Shown one piece after another: positions 28,987 to 43,900 of a stretch of DNA of 64,000 bases (position 1 is its first letter; each line of letters starts with the position of its first letter). The notes under the pieces are model-generated. The model was not told where the DNA came from. It made no database searches and saw nothing but the letters and a program-made list of their open reading frames with translations. Position numbers and translations under genes: made by a program. The DNA lies in contig NC_044009.1 of assembly GCF_900496995.4 (NCBI RefSeq), positions 8,774,001 through 8,838,000 of the forward strand, in the 5' to 3' direction. Source of the stretch: Aquila chrysaetos chrysaetos (Eukaryota > Chordata > Aves > Accipitriformes > Accipitridae).

Positions 28987-31900
28987 GTGGGTGCCCGGGC
29001 TCGGGGAGGAGGGGGGGGGGCGGGTTGGTCCGGTGCGTCCCCGTCGCTCACGGTTCCTCTCGGTTCCCCCGCAGGCGGAGGCCCCGGTACCGGCAGAGAC
29101 CGTCCGCCGCTGGCTGCGGGCGGAGGGCGCCGACCCCGCCGCCCCGGCCGAGGAGCAGCTGGGCCTGGCCTGGCGGCTGCTGCGACGCGCCGAGGCCCGG
29201 CTCGGCGACCTGGAGCGGCGGCGGGCCGAGGAGATGAGAGACGTAAGGGCCGGGAGAAGGCGCCAGAGTTACCCTTCGGTTTTTAACCCCTCCGGGCCCA
29301 AACACTCCCGTTTCCCCCTCTTTTTTTGCGGCAGCAGCAAGTTCATGGGTGTTCCCAGCCAAAAGCTGCTTTCTCTTGCCCTCAAGAACTCATGGGTGTG
29401 CAGCCCAGTTCCTCGTGTTGGGGTACCAACAAGCACCTAGAGAGCCCAGTGTCTCCCACAGAGCCGGGGTTGAGAGTCCCCCACATCCCAGCACCTTTGT
29501 ACCTCCATCCCCTCCCGCCTTCCAGAACTTTCAGTCAAGTTTTTAACATCCCCAGATGTTACCAAGGCATAAAGAAGTAGCGTCCTACAAATGTGTGAGT
29601 TTATCCTGTAAACGTAGGGGGATGGAGAGCTATTTGTGCCAACAACTTGCTGGCGAGGTGTTGGTAAACGCGCTCAGGTATAGCCATGTCTTCTTTTATT
29701 TCTAGGTGGAAAGCTATGTGGGTCACGTCCGTAACCTGACGGAGGAACGGGATGCGATCACCACCGAATATGAAAAAGAAAATGAACAGCTCAGGCTTGA
29801 GCTGACACAGCTGCAGCTGCAGCGGGGTAATCCTTTCCCTCCAAAACACAGTCCAAGGAGATGCATTGACAGGTAGTGGTGTACAGGTCTTTCAGCAGAG
29901 CTGGTTTAAAGCTTCTTTGAGAGGAGAGCAGCCTTTCTCAGTGAGTTCTGCTAGACCAGTGTGCGTGGTATGTTGTTTGGGAGGTTGGCAGAAGTGTTAA
30001 TGAAATACTAGAACTGATTTGTAATTGACTTAGAGGTTCTTGTCTGCTTTTACTGCCTTTATTCAGTGAATCGGACAGTTTCTCACTTCATGTGGCTCCG
30101 TTGTTGCACTAATCATCTTCCAGAGGGTGTTTGAAGAACAGAGTTGATGGTGCTGTTTGTTTTCAAACTCTGAATTATTTGACAGTGACTCCCTGGGTAA
30201 TGGAGCGTTGAGCTGTGTTCCCACTGAAGTCAGTGAATTTGCTGTTGGCTTTGGTTTAGACAAAGTCCACGGTTTTTAAAACAACTTTGAAGGACAGCGG
30301 CGTGTTTGTGATGGTGATTCAAAACTTGTGTGTGCTTATTTTAGTATAGTCATTTTGTTTAAAAGAAGGTATTTCACTTATATTTCACTTCAGGTAATTT
30401 GCTTTCCTCTCAAACCCTGGGGTCCCTTCCAGTAAGGGCAGATATATTTTACTGAGTTTAGTTCTTGATTTTCTTCAGTCTTCCTAGTCTTCTGTTGTGC
30501 TTTGAGTACTGCTAGTAGCACACCATTCTCATTAACTCCTCCTTTTGTGGTGCATATTATCCCGGGCCTAAGGTAAAGTTGGGGGTGATAGTACAGCTTG
30601 AACAGTTTCTTTGTTACGCATGCTTTACTTGGGGCAGCAAATGTAGGAGTCTGGGGAAATCAATTGCAGTTTTGAGTCTCTGTTCAGTTTTGGCCAGCCT
30701 GTGGGTTTCAGGTTGCACATCTGATGGGAGAGACTTTTCAAAGATGGGTGTGCTTAAGCACTGCCTGAAAATCTGGTTCCTCTGGGCATGTAAAGCCATC
30801 GTTTAGTGTTGAAAATGCTGGTATGCAAGGGTTTAAATGACTAATGAGCCTTTGCGAGCATAGCTGTGGCAGAGAACTTCATTACTGGTTCTTCTCTCAT
30901 CTTCCCCACGAGGTGGCAGGCGAATGACAAAAATGTCCCAAAAGCTGGGTTTCCATTTATTTCCTCGTAGTGGCTCTGCTGCTTTGGACTTTTCCCATTT
31001 TTTAGGGATTCTTGTAGCTGTTGAGCAATGGTTAACACTCGAATGGAAACAGAGATCCATGTCTATTACCCTAGTGGGTTGCTAATTGCAATCAAGCCAT
31101 CCCTGAGGGGTTTTTGTGGTTCTGCGGTGCTTTGGTGTCATACGGTGTTTCTGTGCAGCTTTCTGGAGGAATGTGCTTTGGGATATTGCTGTCAGACTTT
31201 GGTTTTTAAGACTTGTTATTACCTTACTGATGGCATTAGCTGCAGTCCTGCAATATGCATTGATAATTTAGTGATCTGGGCAGTGGATGAAGCCTTGCCT
31301 TCCACCAGGCTGTCCTCTGCAGTGAGGGATGCCAGCACTGGTGTGTTTTGGGATCCTTGTAGATTGTTTTCTTGAGGGACTGGCTTTTTGCTTCGCAGGT
31401 CAGCTGCTTCACAAAAAAACCCACTGGCCATCTCTGGCACAGAGCACATGGATGTGCTTGTGCTTTAGCTACTGCACTTTCTCAAAGACTTCTGTCAGGC
31501 CTTTGCCTGCTCCAGGTCTCTAATGTACCTCTGCTGCAGGGTTCGATGCTGCGTCGCTGTGTCTATTCCCTGGGCCTCTGCTTCTCAGCAGAGTTTGTGC
31601 AAACCAACCCAGAGATGCCTCCTGAGCCCTGGTGGGGTGTAGGACAGGCCGAAGGTCTTGAACTAGAAGTTGGTTGTCCTCTGGGTCTTTACCCCCCTTC
31701 TTATTTTTGCAGGGCAGCTGGTTGTCTTTAGCAGGGACAAGATGATACTGCAGATGAGGTTGGAAACGGGGCTGGAGAAGGCTCTTGTGGAAAGGCAGAC
31801 CCCGGTCTACTGGGATTGTTAAACAAAAATGTGGGCAAGGCAAGAACAGAGGATGGTGGTAAGGAGCTTTTGGGAGGCTTGAAATGATAACGAGTTCAGA

Positions 31901-34900
31901 TGGGAAAGGGCAGTTGAGGACAGAGGCTTGTTCAAGCCTGTGGTACAAAGGAGGGGCCTGACCTGTGAACGGACAGGATCTGTCCTGATCTTGCTTGTAG
32001 TGGCAGCTGGGAGTCGTAGCTTTGGGGAGCTGAGAGCTCAGGAAGGGAAGGGGCAAACACTTGGGTAAATGCAGGAGATCACTTGGGTAGGCTCTTGGGG
32101 CTGAGCGTGCTCCCTCTTCTAAAAGCAGCCAAACAGATCAGAAGATCTGCTTGGTCTGAGGATTGCTGGGAGCAATTCGATCTGCTAAAACCTGTTTCTG
32201 ATGATAAAAAGTAAGTTTCTACTTACACGTTTACTTCTTGGCTGGAACAGGCTCAAAGGGTTACTGCAGAGAGCAGCCACTTCTGGTTTTATGTTGAGCT
32301 ATTGATCTGAGCTTCACCTCATTTGGTACCTCTGCCCAGAGTGAAATTTTTCCTTTCCTCGAGGCAGTTAACAATCCGTTTCCGATGGTTCTTGTCGAAT
32401 ATGCCTCAGTGTTTTTGGAGGGCAGATCGATAACTCATGTGCTGCATTACCAAAAGCCTTTCTGAAAAACAAATGTAATGGCAGTAAAACACAATGCTGT
32501 TGGGGGCTTGCCTCAATTTGTTTAAAAAGTGAAACAAAAAGAATAAATAGTTGTGGCCTGAGCTTGTTTATTGTAACAGCTGTACTGCTTAAATGTACCC
32601 AGCATGGACCAGAGGATGCAGCTTCTGTGGTGGGTGTGAGGATACCGGTGAACTGCTTATTTCTGAGAAACTTCTGGGGGTAAGACACCTTTGCAAATAT
32701 AAAACTCGCTTCCAAAGAAGCAACTGCAGAGGTGGCGCAGGAGATACTTGCTAGCGGGAACACATCAGTGCACTGGTATAATGTTGCTTGTACGAGGCAT
32801 TTGCTGTTCTCAAGTAGGACATGTTAGATGTGGTAGGGAAGGTGTTTGAGATACTTGTAAGAAATTAGTGGGCTTTTACAAGCAGGTAATCTGTGCTGTG
32901 TATGGCAGACTCCCTTCATCCTCACAAATCTTTTTTCCTCTTCAGCCTGTGGAAAATTTCTAGGTTCCGTTACCCCAAACTATACTGCTTAATATTGTTT
33001 TGCAGGTTGGGTGTAAGGGAAGTACTTGCAAGCGAAACTGTCAATGCAGAAGCCAGCCATGTGAGTTCAGACCATTTGTCCTAAAGGGAGATGGTTGTCC
33101 CATTTCTGGCCATAAAGCAGAGCAGCTTTTGGCTTATTTTAGATGGGATTTGGCAAAACTGTGGGAGGAAACTGCAAGGTAGGTTGGAGGCAAGGGGGAG
33201 TTCAGTTTAGTATGAGCTATGGGCTCTTCATAATGCATATGGAGCAAGTGGCCAGCTACTTTTAAATTGCAAAATGCAATGTTTTGCTCAGCTTCATGCA
33301 GGAAAGCTGCAAGTCAGCCATGTTTGACCTCTTCATTGAACAAGCTGTAATTTATAACCAGAGGGGAAGGCGAATGGGAAACCGCAGGCTGTTTTCCATC
33401 CACGGGCTGGACAGAGCTGACTGCAAAATGCAGAGTGGAAACATGCGATTGATTTGAGCCTTAGGATGTGATTGCACTGGGTCCTCTGTTAAATCCAGTG
33501 TGTGGAAATGAAGAACAGACTTGTCCAGAGCTGTGCGTGTATCCTGTGTAACAGTATGAGGAATATTTGCTCTGCTTAACTTTAGATGTCTAACTCTAGC
33601 TCCCTAAGCAGTGAAAGAGCATGAATATTCCTCTTTCCTCCATACAAAACCCACAAGTCCCCCCAGTTCCTATCCTACAGCACTTGGAAACCTTTATAAT
33701 CTGGTTTGGGCTCGAAATTGGGAGCAGCTTTTGTTGGTTTTCTTTTTAATATGAATTACATAGGGAGGTTTTGAAAAACCCTTCCTTAGCTTAACAAGCT
33801 ACTGGATCCAGTGCACGTGTTGCTGCCCTGACCATGTGGGAGACCAAAGGTTCCTCATATTCTCCTGGCAGATAAATTTCCAACCATGCAAACGAGGGGC
33901 TCTTTTTAACAACTGTTTGTTGCACAAACACAATGATGCCTAGCCATAAACCAACTTCTCTTGCAAAGGTCATTGTCATCTCTTTGCCTTGGAGGCCAGT
34001 ACAGAGGCTTCCCAGCTATAATTTTGGGATAAATGGTGAAGAATTGGAAGTCTAATTCTAAAATTATGTTTTTGCTCCTTTAATCCTACAGGAGACCTTC
34101 AAATAACAGGTCTGTGTTACCAGGAGCAGTCCTTAGCCTGTGTTTATAGCTGGTTTTGGAGGAATGGGTCAGGAGCCCTGTTCAGGGAGTGATTTCTAAG
34201 GTCATGTTTTAAGAAGTACTCTGAGTCCCTTTGTGCCCATGGGGTGCTGTTTCTCTAACTCCGCTTCAGACCCTCGTTGGTTCTCCACCATGCTTTCCTA
34301 CCATATCACATGGCATACAGCGCCCCGATCTCCCCCATGGGCTGTGCACAATGCACCAGGTGCTGCTGTGCATCACTGCTGTGCATGGGGAAAAATAAAA
34401 GATACTCAGATCTACCTCCCTACCAAACAGTCCTTAGGAAAATAGTGATGCTCTGCTTATATGAGTGATATGGTATTTTATGTGACTTCTTCCAAAGAAA
34501 ATGTTTATGTGACTGCATGTCCATCTGTTTGGTTTCTCTCAATGCCTATTTAATCTGTTGTTTTGTTTCCACCAAGCTGTATTAAGGGTTAAAAGGGTCG
34601 AGGATAACCAGGTTGGTGAAGCTTAGCTGCTGGGTAGAAGAAAATGGTCGTAATAACTCCCCTACTTAAAACAAGGCAGGAGAACTTGGTCTAGACGTAG
34701 CAGGTCCTATCACTTGCTTGGCAGGCAGGGTAATGGATGTCAGGAGAAACATTGGGACAGTGGGAATGGGGCTGAGATAAGAACAGGGGATAGGAGGCAG
34801 AAAGGGAAGTGAGAAGCAGGAGAAGAGACTACATGTTTTACGAGCTCTTGGTGAGCTCCAGGGCTGTTGTGGTGGGGAGCGTTTAGAGGAGCTAGGATGC

Positions 34901-37900
34901 AGATCTGGAAGGAATTGGGCTTCGTTTGTTCCTCTGCTCACAGAAAGCCTTGTCTTGCAGAAGCCCAGCTGAAGGAGGTCGAGGAGATGCTGGAACAGGA
35001 AGGCTTGTCCGAAATAGCTCACAGTAATGCCAGCGAACAGATTGCTTATTTACTGGTGGAAAGAACGACGCTGCTGGAGAAACTGGAGATTGCAGATCAG
35101 AAGTTGAATTCACACAGCTACATAGACAGGCTGTGTGCGGCACAGCTTCAGGTACCTCCTGCTTTAGCTTCTCAGGCTCACTGAAAGCGTGCTGGGGAAA
35201 AGGATGTCTCTGAGATACTTTTTAAAGTAAAAATATTTCTCCTATCTATGAGGACACTGTAGATTCTTAATGCTGAAGTTGATTTCTTTATTAGTTTTCA
35301 CACTTGTGTCTTTACACTTGATTTGCTCCCACATCTTGCATAGGGATAGTGAACAGGATTAATTTTAACAGAGAACATTGAAGAATGTGAAGAGTTGGTC
35401 TGAGGATCTTCATTGAGCAATAATGACTTTCTATTAATCCAGATTTCCTGATGATCCAGTACTTAATTTCAGATGACCGAGTTCCCCTGAAAATCATTAA
35501 TTTAAGAAAAATCTCTTCCCTTGTCTTCTAGCTGCTGAGCTAGAGGATGGAAGTTAAGCAAACCTCTGCTTACAAACTGAGTTCAGTAAATAAATTTCAC
35601 AGCATGACTTGATGATTGGCAGGTTAGAGAGGACCATCCATGTCTTGATTTTTTGCTTTCTGAGGTCGAGATGAAGAGCACTGACAAATGGTGGAGGAGC
35701 AGCAGCAGCTACTGTCTGTTGGAGAGACAGTTTGTGACCGATCACTTCACTTAGGGAGATCTCCCTCCCACCAAGGCCCCCGACTTCCATCTACTCCTGA
35801 ATACGGCCATTTCAGGCAACTGGAGCCCAGGAGCTGCTGGTTCTCATAGCTGTTTCTCCCACATTGCTGTGCTTACTGGCCTCATCCATAACTTAATTCT
35901 GACAGTAATGGCTGTCAGATGTACAGGAGCACAAAAATTGCTGTACTGGGCCAGGTCCAGAGCCTGTTTAGCCCTGCAGTATTTGTGATACAGTGTTAAG
36001 TTTTTCTTGTTTTTCCCAGTCTCCTCCTGCCGCTTCAGAAGTCGCCAGGCCAGGTTGCCCGTCTGGAGGGAGAGGGGTTGCTCCTGCCTGGGGACCCAGT
36101 GGGTGAGCTTAGGGGAGAAGGCTCCAGGCTGCAAGGGGGACACAAGAGGGCCAGGAGCTGCAGCCCCTGCAAAGCACAGCCAGCCAGGATTCATAGGAAA
36201 GCCCTCCTGGGGACAGAGGGGACTGGCAGGGTTTGGTGACCTCGAAGTTGGAGTTGGCTGGGGCACAAGCAGGTGGAAGACTTGCAGACAGACCAATTCA
36301 TTGCCGTCTCATCTTCTGTCACTATCTTGAACTTTCTACAGTTTTAAGTTTCTGGTTTTTCATTCTGATAAAACTGGTTTGGAGTTTGAAAGCTTATTGG
36401 CCTTTTTTGGGTGAGCTTGCTGAAGGAGGAAGGCTTGGCAGACCTGCTGCGAAGCTCAGCTTGGTTTGGGCTGTGTTGTGCCATCATCATTCACCAGAAG
36501 GCAAATGCAAAACCTCAGAAGACAGTGTCATAGGAGGGCAAATATGTTGTGATAGGTCATCACAAATGCTCTCCTTGCCTCCAGTGGCGTGCAGTGTCTG
36601 AACCAGAGGTTCTATCGTTGTGTCTAGTAGTCCTTGATTAATTTTTATCTTCCATGAATTTGGTTGCTTGTTAAACCCATGCAGTTTTCTTAATATCCTC
36701 AATATCTTACAGTGAGGAATTTCACAGTTCAGCTACTGTCACATGAAGTTCCTTTGTTTCAACCTACCATCTCCTGGCTTTGTTTGATGCTCTCCAGCTC
36801 TTGTATTAAGAGGCAGGAAACAATTGCCTTTTTATCTGCCTTTTCTGTGCCACTTGGGATTTTACTGACTTGAAGAGCATCCCTTTCTGGCTGGAGAGCC
36901 CTAGTCTGCCTAACTATTGTAGGGCTGGGTGTCATTCAGGATTCATCCATGGTACAATAACACCTTCGGATGTAAATATCCACCTTGGAATCAAAGAATC
37001 TGTTTGCAGTGAGGTAGAGGAACTTCGCTAATGCGCTGTCTCTTGCTCTTGGATACAAAATGCCTCTCTACGAATCCTGAATAATCTACCCGTGAATGCC
37101 TGTCACTTGGTACAAATGTTTGCTGCAAACACGTTATTTTTTCCTACGGACCAGCGTAATAGAAACCCCACTGTAGTTAAAAAGGGGAGACAGAGCTGTA
37201 ACCTTCCAATTAAGTGCCAGTTAACCGTATCTGCTACCGAGCATTTACCGGGTGTGACTGGATTTGCTCTTCCTTCAGTGCCACAGCTGAGTAAGGGAAG
37301 TAGGTCCAGGGCAAATGAAGGATGCAGATGCCTGCAAGTCTGGTGTTGAATCCAAACCTTCTTGCACGGACCTTGTCCTTCTGAGGATGCAGCTGACCTC
37401 CTAGCAGTCCCTTCTCAGGACCGTTCTTTCTAATGATCCTGTAATTAACATGTTTCTGTAACAAGACTGGTCTTGAGTGCTGGATAAGGATGGAGAGAGT
37501 GTTGTTGCACCTGGGCTGGGTGAAGGACAGAGCCCCAAGGCAAAGTCTTGTACGTGGAAATAATATAGGCTGTCTATGTGTGAAGAACAATGTGGAGTTT
37601 ACTTGAATTCCTCCTGGTACGTGGTGCCAGAGTCCCCTAGTAGGTAGACAGGCCTATAAATACCTGACTTTGACCCACTTTTCTTGCAGCTGTTTAGAGG
37701 AATGAGACTTATTAAAGGAAAATGTATTCTTGCATGATCAAAACACATTATAAGCTTAATGCTCCTCATTTCTAATCAAATGCAACTTCTCTGCAGTTCT
37801 TATACTGGGCACCTTGTTTTCTGTATTTTTAAAACCAGGTGAAAGATACACTGGAGATCTATTTTTCAGGAAAACAGTTCCTCTAAAGCGGACTGTTTAT

Positions 37901-40900
37901 TCTCCCCAGATGATGTCATTGCTGTCCATGCTTGTGAACTAGAAACTGTTGATTAAGCACTCCATTGTTTGGGGTAGCATCACACTTGTTTTACAGAATC
38001 ATTAGAGTCACAGCAGTGTTACAGGTTAATAGGTTAATTGCTCTTGTTACTCTGTTTACTGGAACATGTAGCCTTTCTTATTCGCAAATGACCTGTTACG
38101 TACTTGTTTCACTCTTAAACTGGAGGTCCAGATATGTTCCTGTCTGTTACAGAAATGAATGCAGCTTTTAGCTAGACTGCTCAAGCATAATTGATTTTTT
38201 TTGATGCATCCTCGCTAATGCAAAAAGCCGTGGTACAAACATGCATCTTTGTGTAGTCATCTCTAATATATACGTGGGGAAGTGCTTTCTGAGCTCTGGT
38301 AGAAGGCATGGCATGTACAAGCACACTCACCTCTCTAGAGCCAAGGTGCAAAATAATGACAACCAACCTCCTGAGCATTAGCAAATCCTTGATGCTGGTT
38401 TATATGTGCAGGCTGCAGGGGAGCAGGAATCCATTATCTTGATAAGTGGTTCAAAAGAAAGGGACATGGGGAAGTAACCCAGGGTTACTCTAATAAAGTG
38501 AGTCAAGCATGCTCAGCCCCAATACATTTCTTTGGGCAAAGCTGAGCCTACAGGCTCTAAAAGGAAGATGCCAAGGAGATCATAGGTTTAAAAAAAAATA
38601 AAAAATAGTGAACCCATGGAGTTCCCAGTACTAGCGGAGACAACTGAGGGATTTTCACAAGGATTTGAGATAAGTCTGGTTGAAATGTTCTCTTCAAATA
38701 TAAGGTATGATTACAAAACCCCTTCTAATCAAGATATGTTGAAACTGCAAATCCTACACACTGGTGTTGAGGGATACATGGCAGCATGCTTTCTGGTGGT
38801 GGTGATTTATTAAAATATCTTTCAGTGCAAGGATGAGTTTGGTCATGTTCATCAGTCACTGAAAGATGAACTCCAACAACAGCATGAATCCGCGCAGCTT
38901 ACTGGAGAGACAATGAATAAGGTAATATGTATGCACAGTTTCTTGCTGATGACATGGCATGTAGTTTAGATTTCAAGCAGTGGGTCTGTTCTTGAGCATG
39001 CTGTGAGTTTTTTGGTTTTTTTTTTTATTGTTTTTAGCTGATGGGATGCGAGTGAGCTCTGAACTTCAGGCTGTGCAACCACATGAGCCTGGTGCTAAGC
39101 ATGAGTTAATTGCTTCTGCTGAGAGTCAGGGTTAACATCTCCCCAGCTTTGGGTCAGGGCTGGCTTGTAAGCACTCACCTGCCTTTAATGGTATGGAGAT
39201 GAGTGGACCAAAGTCAAGGGGGTGAGAAATAGCTCTTTTTATATCAGCTGAAATGACTTTTCTGCAGAATCACAGGTGAGTGGGAGCAGTGTCTTTGTCC
39301 TGCACTCTAGGATCAAGTGCAGACTGGAAGAGGAGGTTAGCAGCATGAGGCTGGCTTGGGGCTAGCCATGGGACCACAAATGTGCAGAATTGAATTGTCC
39401 TTGGACCAAACTGTCACGGGGTGTGGTGGAGCCCTCTCATTGGAAAGCCTCATATATTATGTGTTTGAAAATGCATTGTAATTAATGGCATTGTCTTGAG
39501 CAGGGAAAAACAGAGCCTTGTGTAGGAAAACAGCCACAGCATGCTGGTCTGCACCTGCTTTTTGGCATGTGTCCATGGTGAAGAGGGTTATTCACTGTGT
39601 GTCTGTCTCTTGCCTCTGCAGTGGCTTCCCCGAGTTCACCTGCTTTCTGTTTGTGTTGCCGCCCCTGTTCTGGTGGGCCAGGAGTAGTGCAGAGGGGGGA
39701 ACTGCCTTGTGGTTGCATCGCCAGGAGGGTTATCTCATTTCTTTTGGAGCATTAGCCCCTGTGTTTCAGTCCTACAGAGAGGAGCTGGAGAGGGAACAAG
39801 CATCACGTGCAAGAGTTGAACGAGATCTGGATGAGGCCACACAGAGGCTGCTGATGGCCCAGGAGGAGATCCGGAGGTTGACAGATGAGCTGGATGCACA
39901 AAGAAAGGAGCAGAGCAGAATCGGTAAGTGCTTCTTTTGTGGCTGCGTGCCACTCCTAATTACTGGCCTGCATTTAGACCACCCCTGGTTAGTGTAAGCC
40001 TTGGACTTCTCACCCGGGGGAGTTGGAGGCAGGCTGTCCTGTGTCTCTCTGCTTGTAATGTGGAAAAATCAGTGTCAGATGTTACCTGTACCTAGGATAT
40101 CAGAATGCAGTCGTTAACAGTCACAAATCAATTAATTCTGAGTGGGGAAAACTGAGACATGGGGTTATCTGATCTGTGATTACAGCAGCAGGGTCTTGAC
40201 TTCCTCTCCCTGGCTCATATGCAGGCAGAAATTCATGCCCTAGGAGGGGATGGAGAGGAAATGATGACTTGGTCCAGAAACAGAGTAGCTAAAGTATATT
40301 GTACACAATGGTAGCACAGCTGGACCGCTCATCTCTAGGTTCTTCAGATGCTATGTTTGGGATGCTGCCTTGTTAGGAGCCATTAACAAGTGCACATAAC
40401 TGGAGCTTATCAGCAGTCTTGAAGTGACTGGTTAGATTCTTATCACTGCTGATATTTGCTTAACCTCCTTATTGAAATAACTGTTGTTGACCAGCCCTGA
40501 AATATTACATTTATTTTTAAATACTGACTGTAAAAATAAACAGTTTTCTGGTGGGAAATCAAACTACTTGATAAAGCTCCTATTGGAGTGGTCCTTAAAG
40601 CCAGGTGCTTCACTGCTACCTCCTACAGGACATTTCCCAAGCAAAACACTGATTTCTGGATGCTTTTTCTCTGGGTTACTTATGTTGTCCCCAAATCTGT
40701 GATGCAGAATTTCAGTGGAGAACAGCAAAATGTGATGAGATAATGTTCCTGCCCCATGTGCCTTTGCAGAGACTGACTTACTTATGGAGACTGGTACCAC
40801 CTGGGTAGGGTTTATGTGTGAATTGCAGGTCCTGATGCTGACCTCACAGCTCATGCCCAACACTCAGACCTAGCTAAACCTTCTAGTCAGCCTCCAAAAT

Positions 40901-43900
40901 CATTGTTTTCAGCCTTTTAATCAAAGGCAGGGAAATGAGCACTCTGTGGGCATCTGCTTTGTGTATCGATTGATACACGTGCGTCCCTGGGGATGGAGCG
41001 AGCATTGTACTGCAGCCTCCAAACAGTACTGCTTCTCCAGATCATGGACGGGCTGCAGTGTGCGACTCTTCTCAGTGGATTGTAGCCTGCGTGTTTTATA
41101 ATCTTCTTAAATATCAAATGAATATAAGGCTTTCCAAACTGTGAGTAAGGGTTTAATGCTTGTTATGTCTGTGTGGTTTATTATGCCGCAAGTATTAGTG
41201 TGCAAAATTAGTGTTATAACATCTTACTGGCTTCCTCGATGATGTATATCTACATGCCTTCTCCTCCTGATGAGCTTCAGAGGCAAGTGCTCTATAAATA
41301 AATTGATTTTCTAATACAAACCTAAAATGAAATCTCTGATCTTTAGTAACACTCCACTTAAACAGTGTATTTTTGTTCAATGATAACTTGCAGCTGCTTG
41401 CCTGTATTGAAGAGAAAATACAAGATTGCTCCTGGCCAGTTTGTAGCCCAGTTATTGGGTTTTCAGTGATCAGAGATTTTAAATTGTGTGTCTAGCTAGC
41501 TGCTGCTTTTTTTGTTTGTTTCATTTTCCTTCAACTCTGTATTTAACAAAGTGCAAAATGTTGCAGAGTTTAGCGTTCAGCATACAAATGGACTGCCACA
41601 GCAAAACTGTCTCTATTATCCTTGTAGAATCAGCCTCATGGTCAGCCCTGCAAGCACCTGAGAGCCGGGAGGAAGGGGTGAATGAATGGAGAGAGAGTGG
41701 TAAGTCACACTGTTTACAAGCGGAGAAGATCCAGAATTTTATCAAGGCTTTCTGTAGTTGTAAATGGGCTTTTCAGCAAATGAACAGTTTGGTAGAAGGG
41801 GTTCCTTGCCTTTTATTTTAAATTACAAAACTGAAAATCCAGTATCAAAATCCTTGTTTGAAACAGGGTTGGGTTCCCCACCCTCTCCCAACACTGGGAC
41901 CAAGAAAGAAGATATGTTTTTATTTTTGCCTAAATAAAAGTAAAATTTAAGCTGAAATTTCCCGTGCCTAGCATTAAGCTGAAAAGGGAAAAATCTTTGT
42001 TCACCTTTTCTGTAAGAAAAAACTGTCTTCTCACTAGTTTTTATTAGGATACCACTGTATATTTGGACATGTTTATGTTAATATGCTCTTAATACAAACA
42101 TCTTTTCCTATTTCTTGCACTTGAAATACTAGGTAGTCTGCATTAACTGGTGTGACGGTTGCATATGTTTATTGATTCAGACTTGAAGGTTGGTATGCAA
42201 CCATAATTTTTACTGTACAGGCCATTTCATAAATATTAATGCTAGCACAACACTGATACATTAACTGTGATTGTGCTTCTGCTCGTAGCAAATAATGAAT
42301 TTTAGGATGAAAATAAGAAATTTGGCTGTTTGGGTTTTTCAAAGCTTACCCTAGTTATCTGTCAAACCCATACCTAAATATCTGAGGTGAGGCATTTGCC
42401 ATGATCTAGAGGTAAACTGTATCCCTGGAATAACTATGGAGAGACTGCTGTGCTCCTGTAATAAACATAGCACTGCTGTTGAATCTGGATCTCCAGAAAC
42501 ATAAACCTCTACTATGTGAGTAAGAGAATGTGTTCCTGTATGTACGGGGAACTCCCCTCTGTGCTGTTGCACACATACGCCTGTGCATAAGGGCAATGCA
42601 ATTTCAGAATCCTTATTCATGTGTTAGCTCCCCTCTGAGCTTGGTGGAGGTCAAGGTCCAAACCAGTGTTGGTGACCTGTTTTTTCTGTTCTGTACAGAC
42701 AGGACTGAGCTACAGAAGGCCATGGAGCACAACAGCAGACTGGACAAGGAAATTCTGGCGCTGCGAGCACGGGTCCAAACACTCGACTTGGAGAGAAAAG
42801 CGTTCCTTGATCTGGTGAGTACCCATCTCCTGCTGCTGGATCTCCTGGTCTGCCATGGCACCAACGAGCCTCTGCGTGGCCAACACTGCTGGGCTGGCTC
42901 CTGACATTCAGTCCTACTCCTTAACCTGCCCTGCCTCTCTCTTTCCCCTCTTTTCTATAGCAAGTCTTTTCAGAGCTGTGGTTCTGATCTTTCATGGCTT
43001 GTGGAGTAATAAACTTTGGGAAACAGGCAGAATAAATATCCAAAGAGTGTTTTAAAGCATCTGCTGTTACTGCAGCCCTGAAAAAATTCAGCTCTCATAG
43101 CATCCTTCAGTGCAGGAGGAGTTTGATGCTTCACTGAACACGGAGGGGACTGTGCATGCTCAAACTGAGCATGTGCTTTAGGGATTGCGTTGTAGGGCCC
43201 TGAAATACATGTTTTTCTGTGCCCAGTGTACAGGATCAGGTCGATGCTTTCTGTCACTAGCCAACGTTTGCAAAAAATCAAGTGGGTAAACAGAATAAGC
43301 AACATTTCTACCTTTTCTTGAGGACTGTTATTAAAGACAGCAAATAAGTGTAGTCTAAACCCCCAAACTAGCTATTTTTAAAACAATTTTAAATTTATGC
43401 TCATGTTTTGATACCTCTCAGCCTCCTTGGCTGCATTAAAATGTGGTTACGTTGATTTGCTCAGTAGAAGATAGACTTAATCCTTTTGATTTTGTGTGGG
43501 CTTTCTTAAGTGAATTACTTACATTACTATTAGTTAAATGCTTAGTGTTATGTTACTAGTAGTTAAATACTTGAGGTACTACATTTAGGATTCTCTGAAT
43601 GCAATAATTTTTATCAACAAGATAGTTCCTTACTGAGATTGCCAATAGTGAGTGAATATAACAGTCTGTTTCCCATTAAAATGTGCCATTTGGCACAAAT
43701 TCTGTTTCTGTTCTTAACTCTCAAATTCTTTATATCAGTCCTTCAACAGCCAATAATTGGTTGCCAGCAGCCTATAATTACTTACACCATCCCAGCACAG
43801 ATAGCTCAGCAGCTGCCTTGCGGGCCTCTTGGATTAAAATGAGTATTTTTAAAGTAATACGAGTATCTCTGAGAAATACCATGCCCATCTCATTACAATA

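Larger units (their letters stand above)
28770..29270. promoter_or_regulatory. CCDC30: CpG-island promoter of CCDC30
   Basis: Dense CpG and GC content covering the first two CCDC30 exons, with no TATA box. Includes an X-box-like site at 28911-28924 and GGGCGTGGC-type GC/KLF boxes (about 28838-28866). Confidence 0.75.

Noticed and set aside
28275-29237. 320-codon plus-strand frame across the CCDC30 promoter
   Set aside because: No homology, runs through the CpG island, and is out of frame with the CCDC30 exons.
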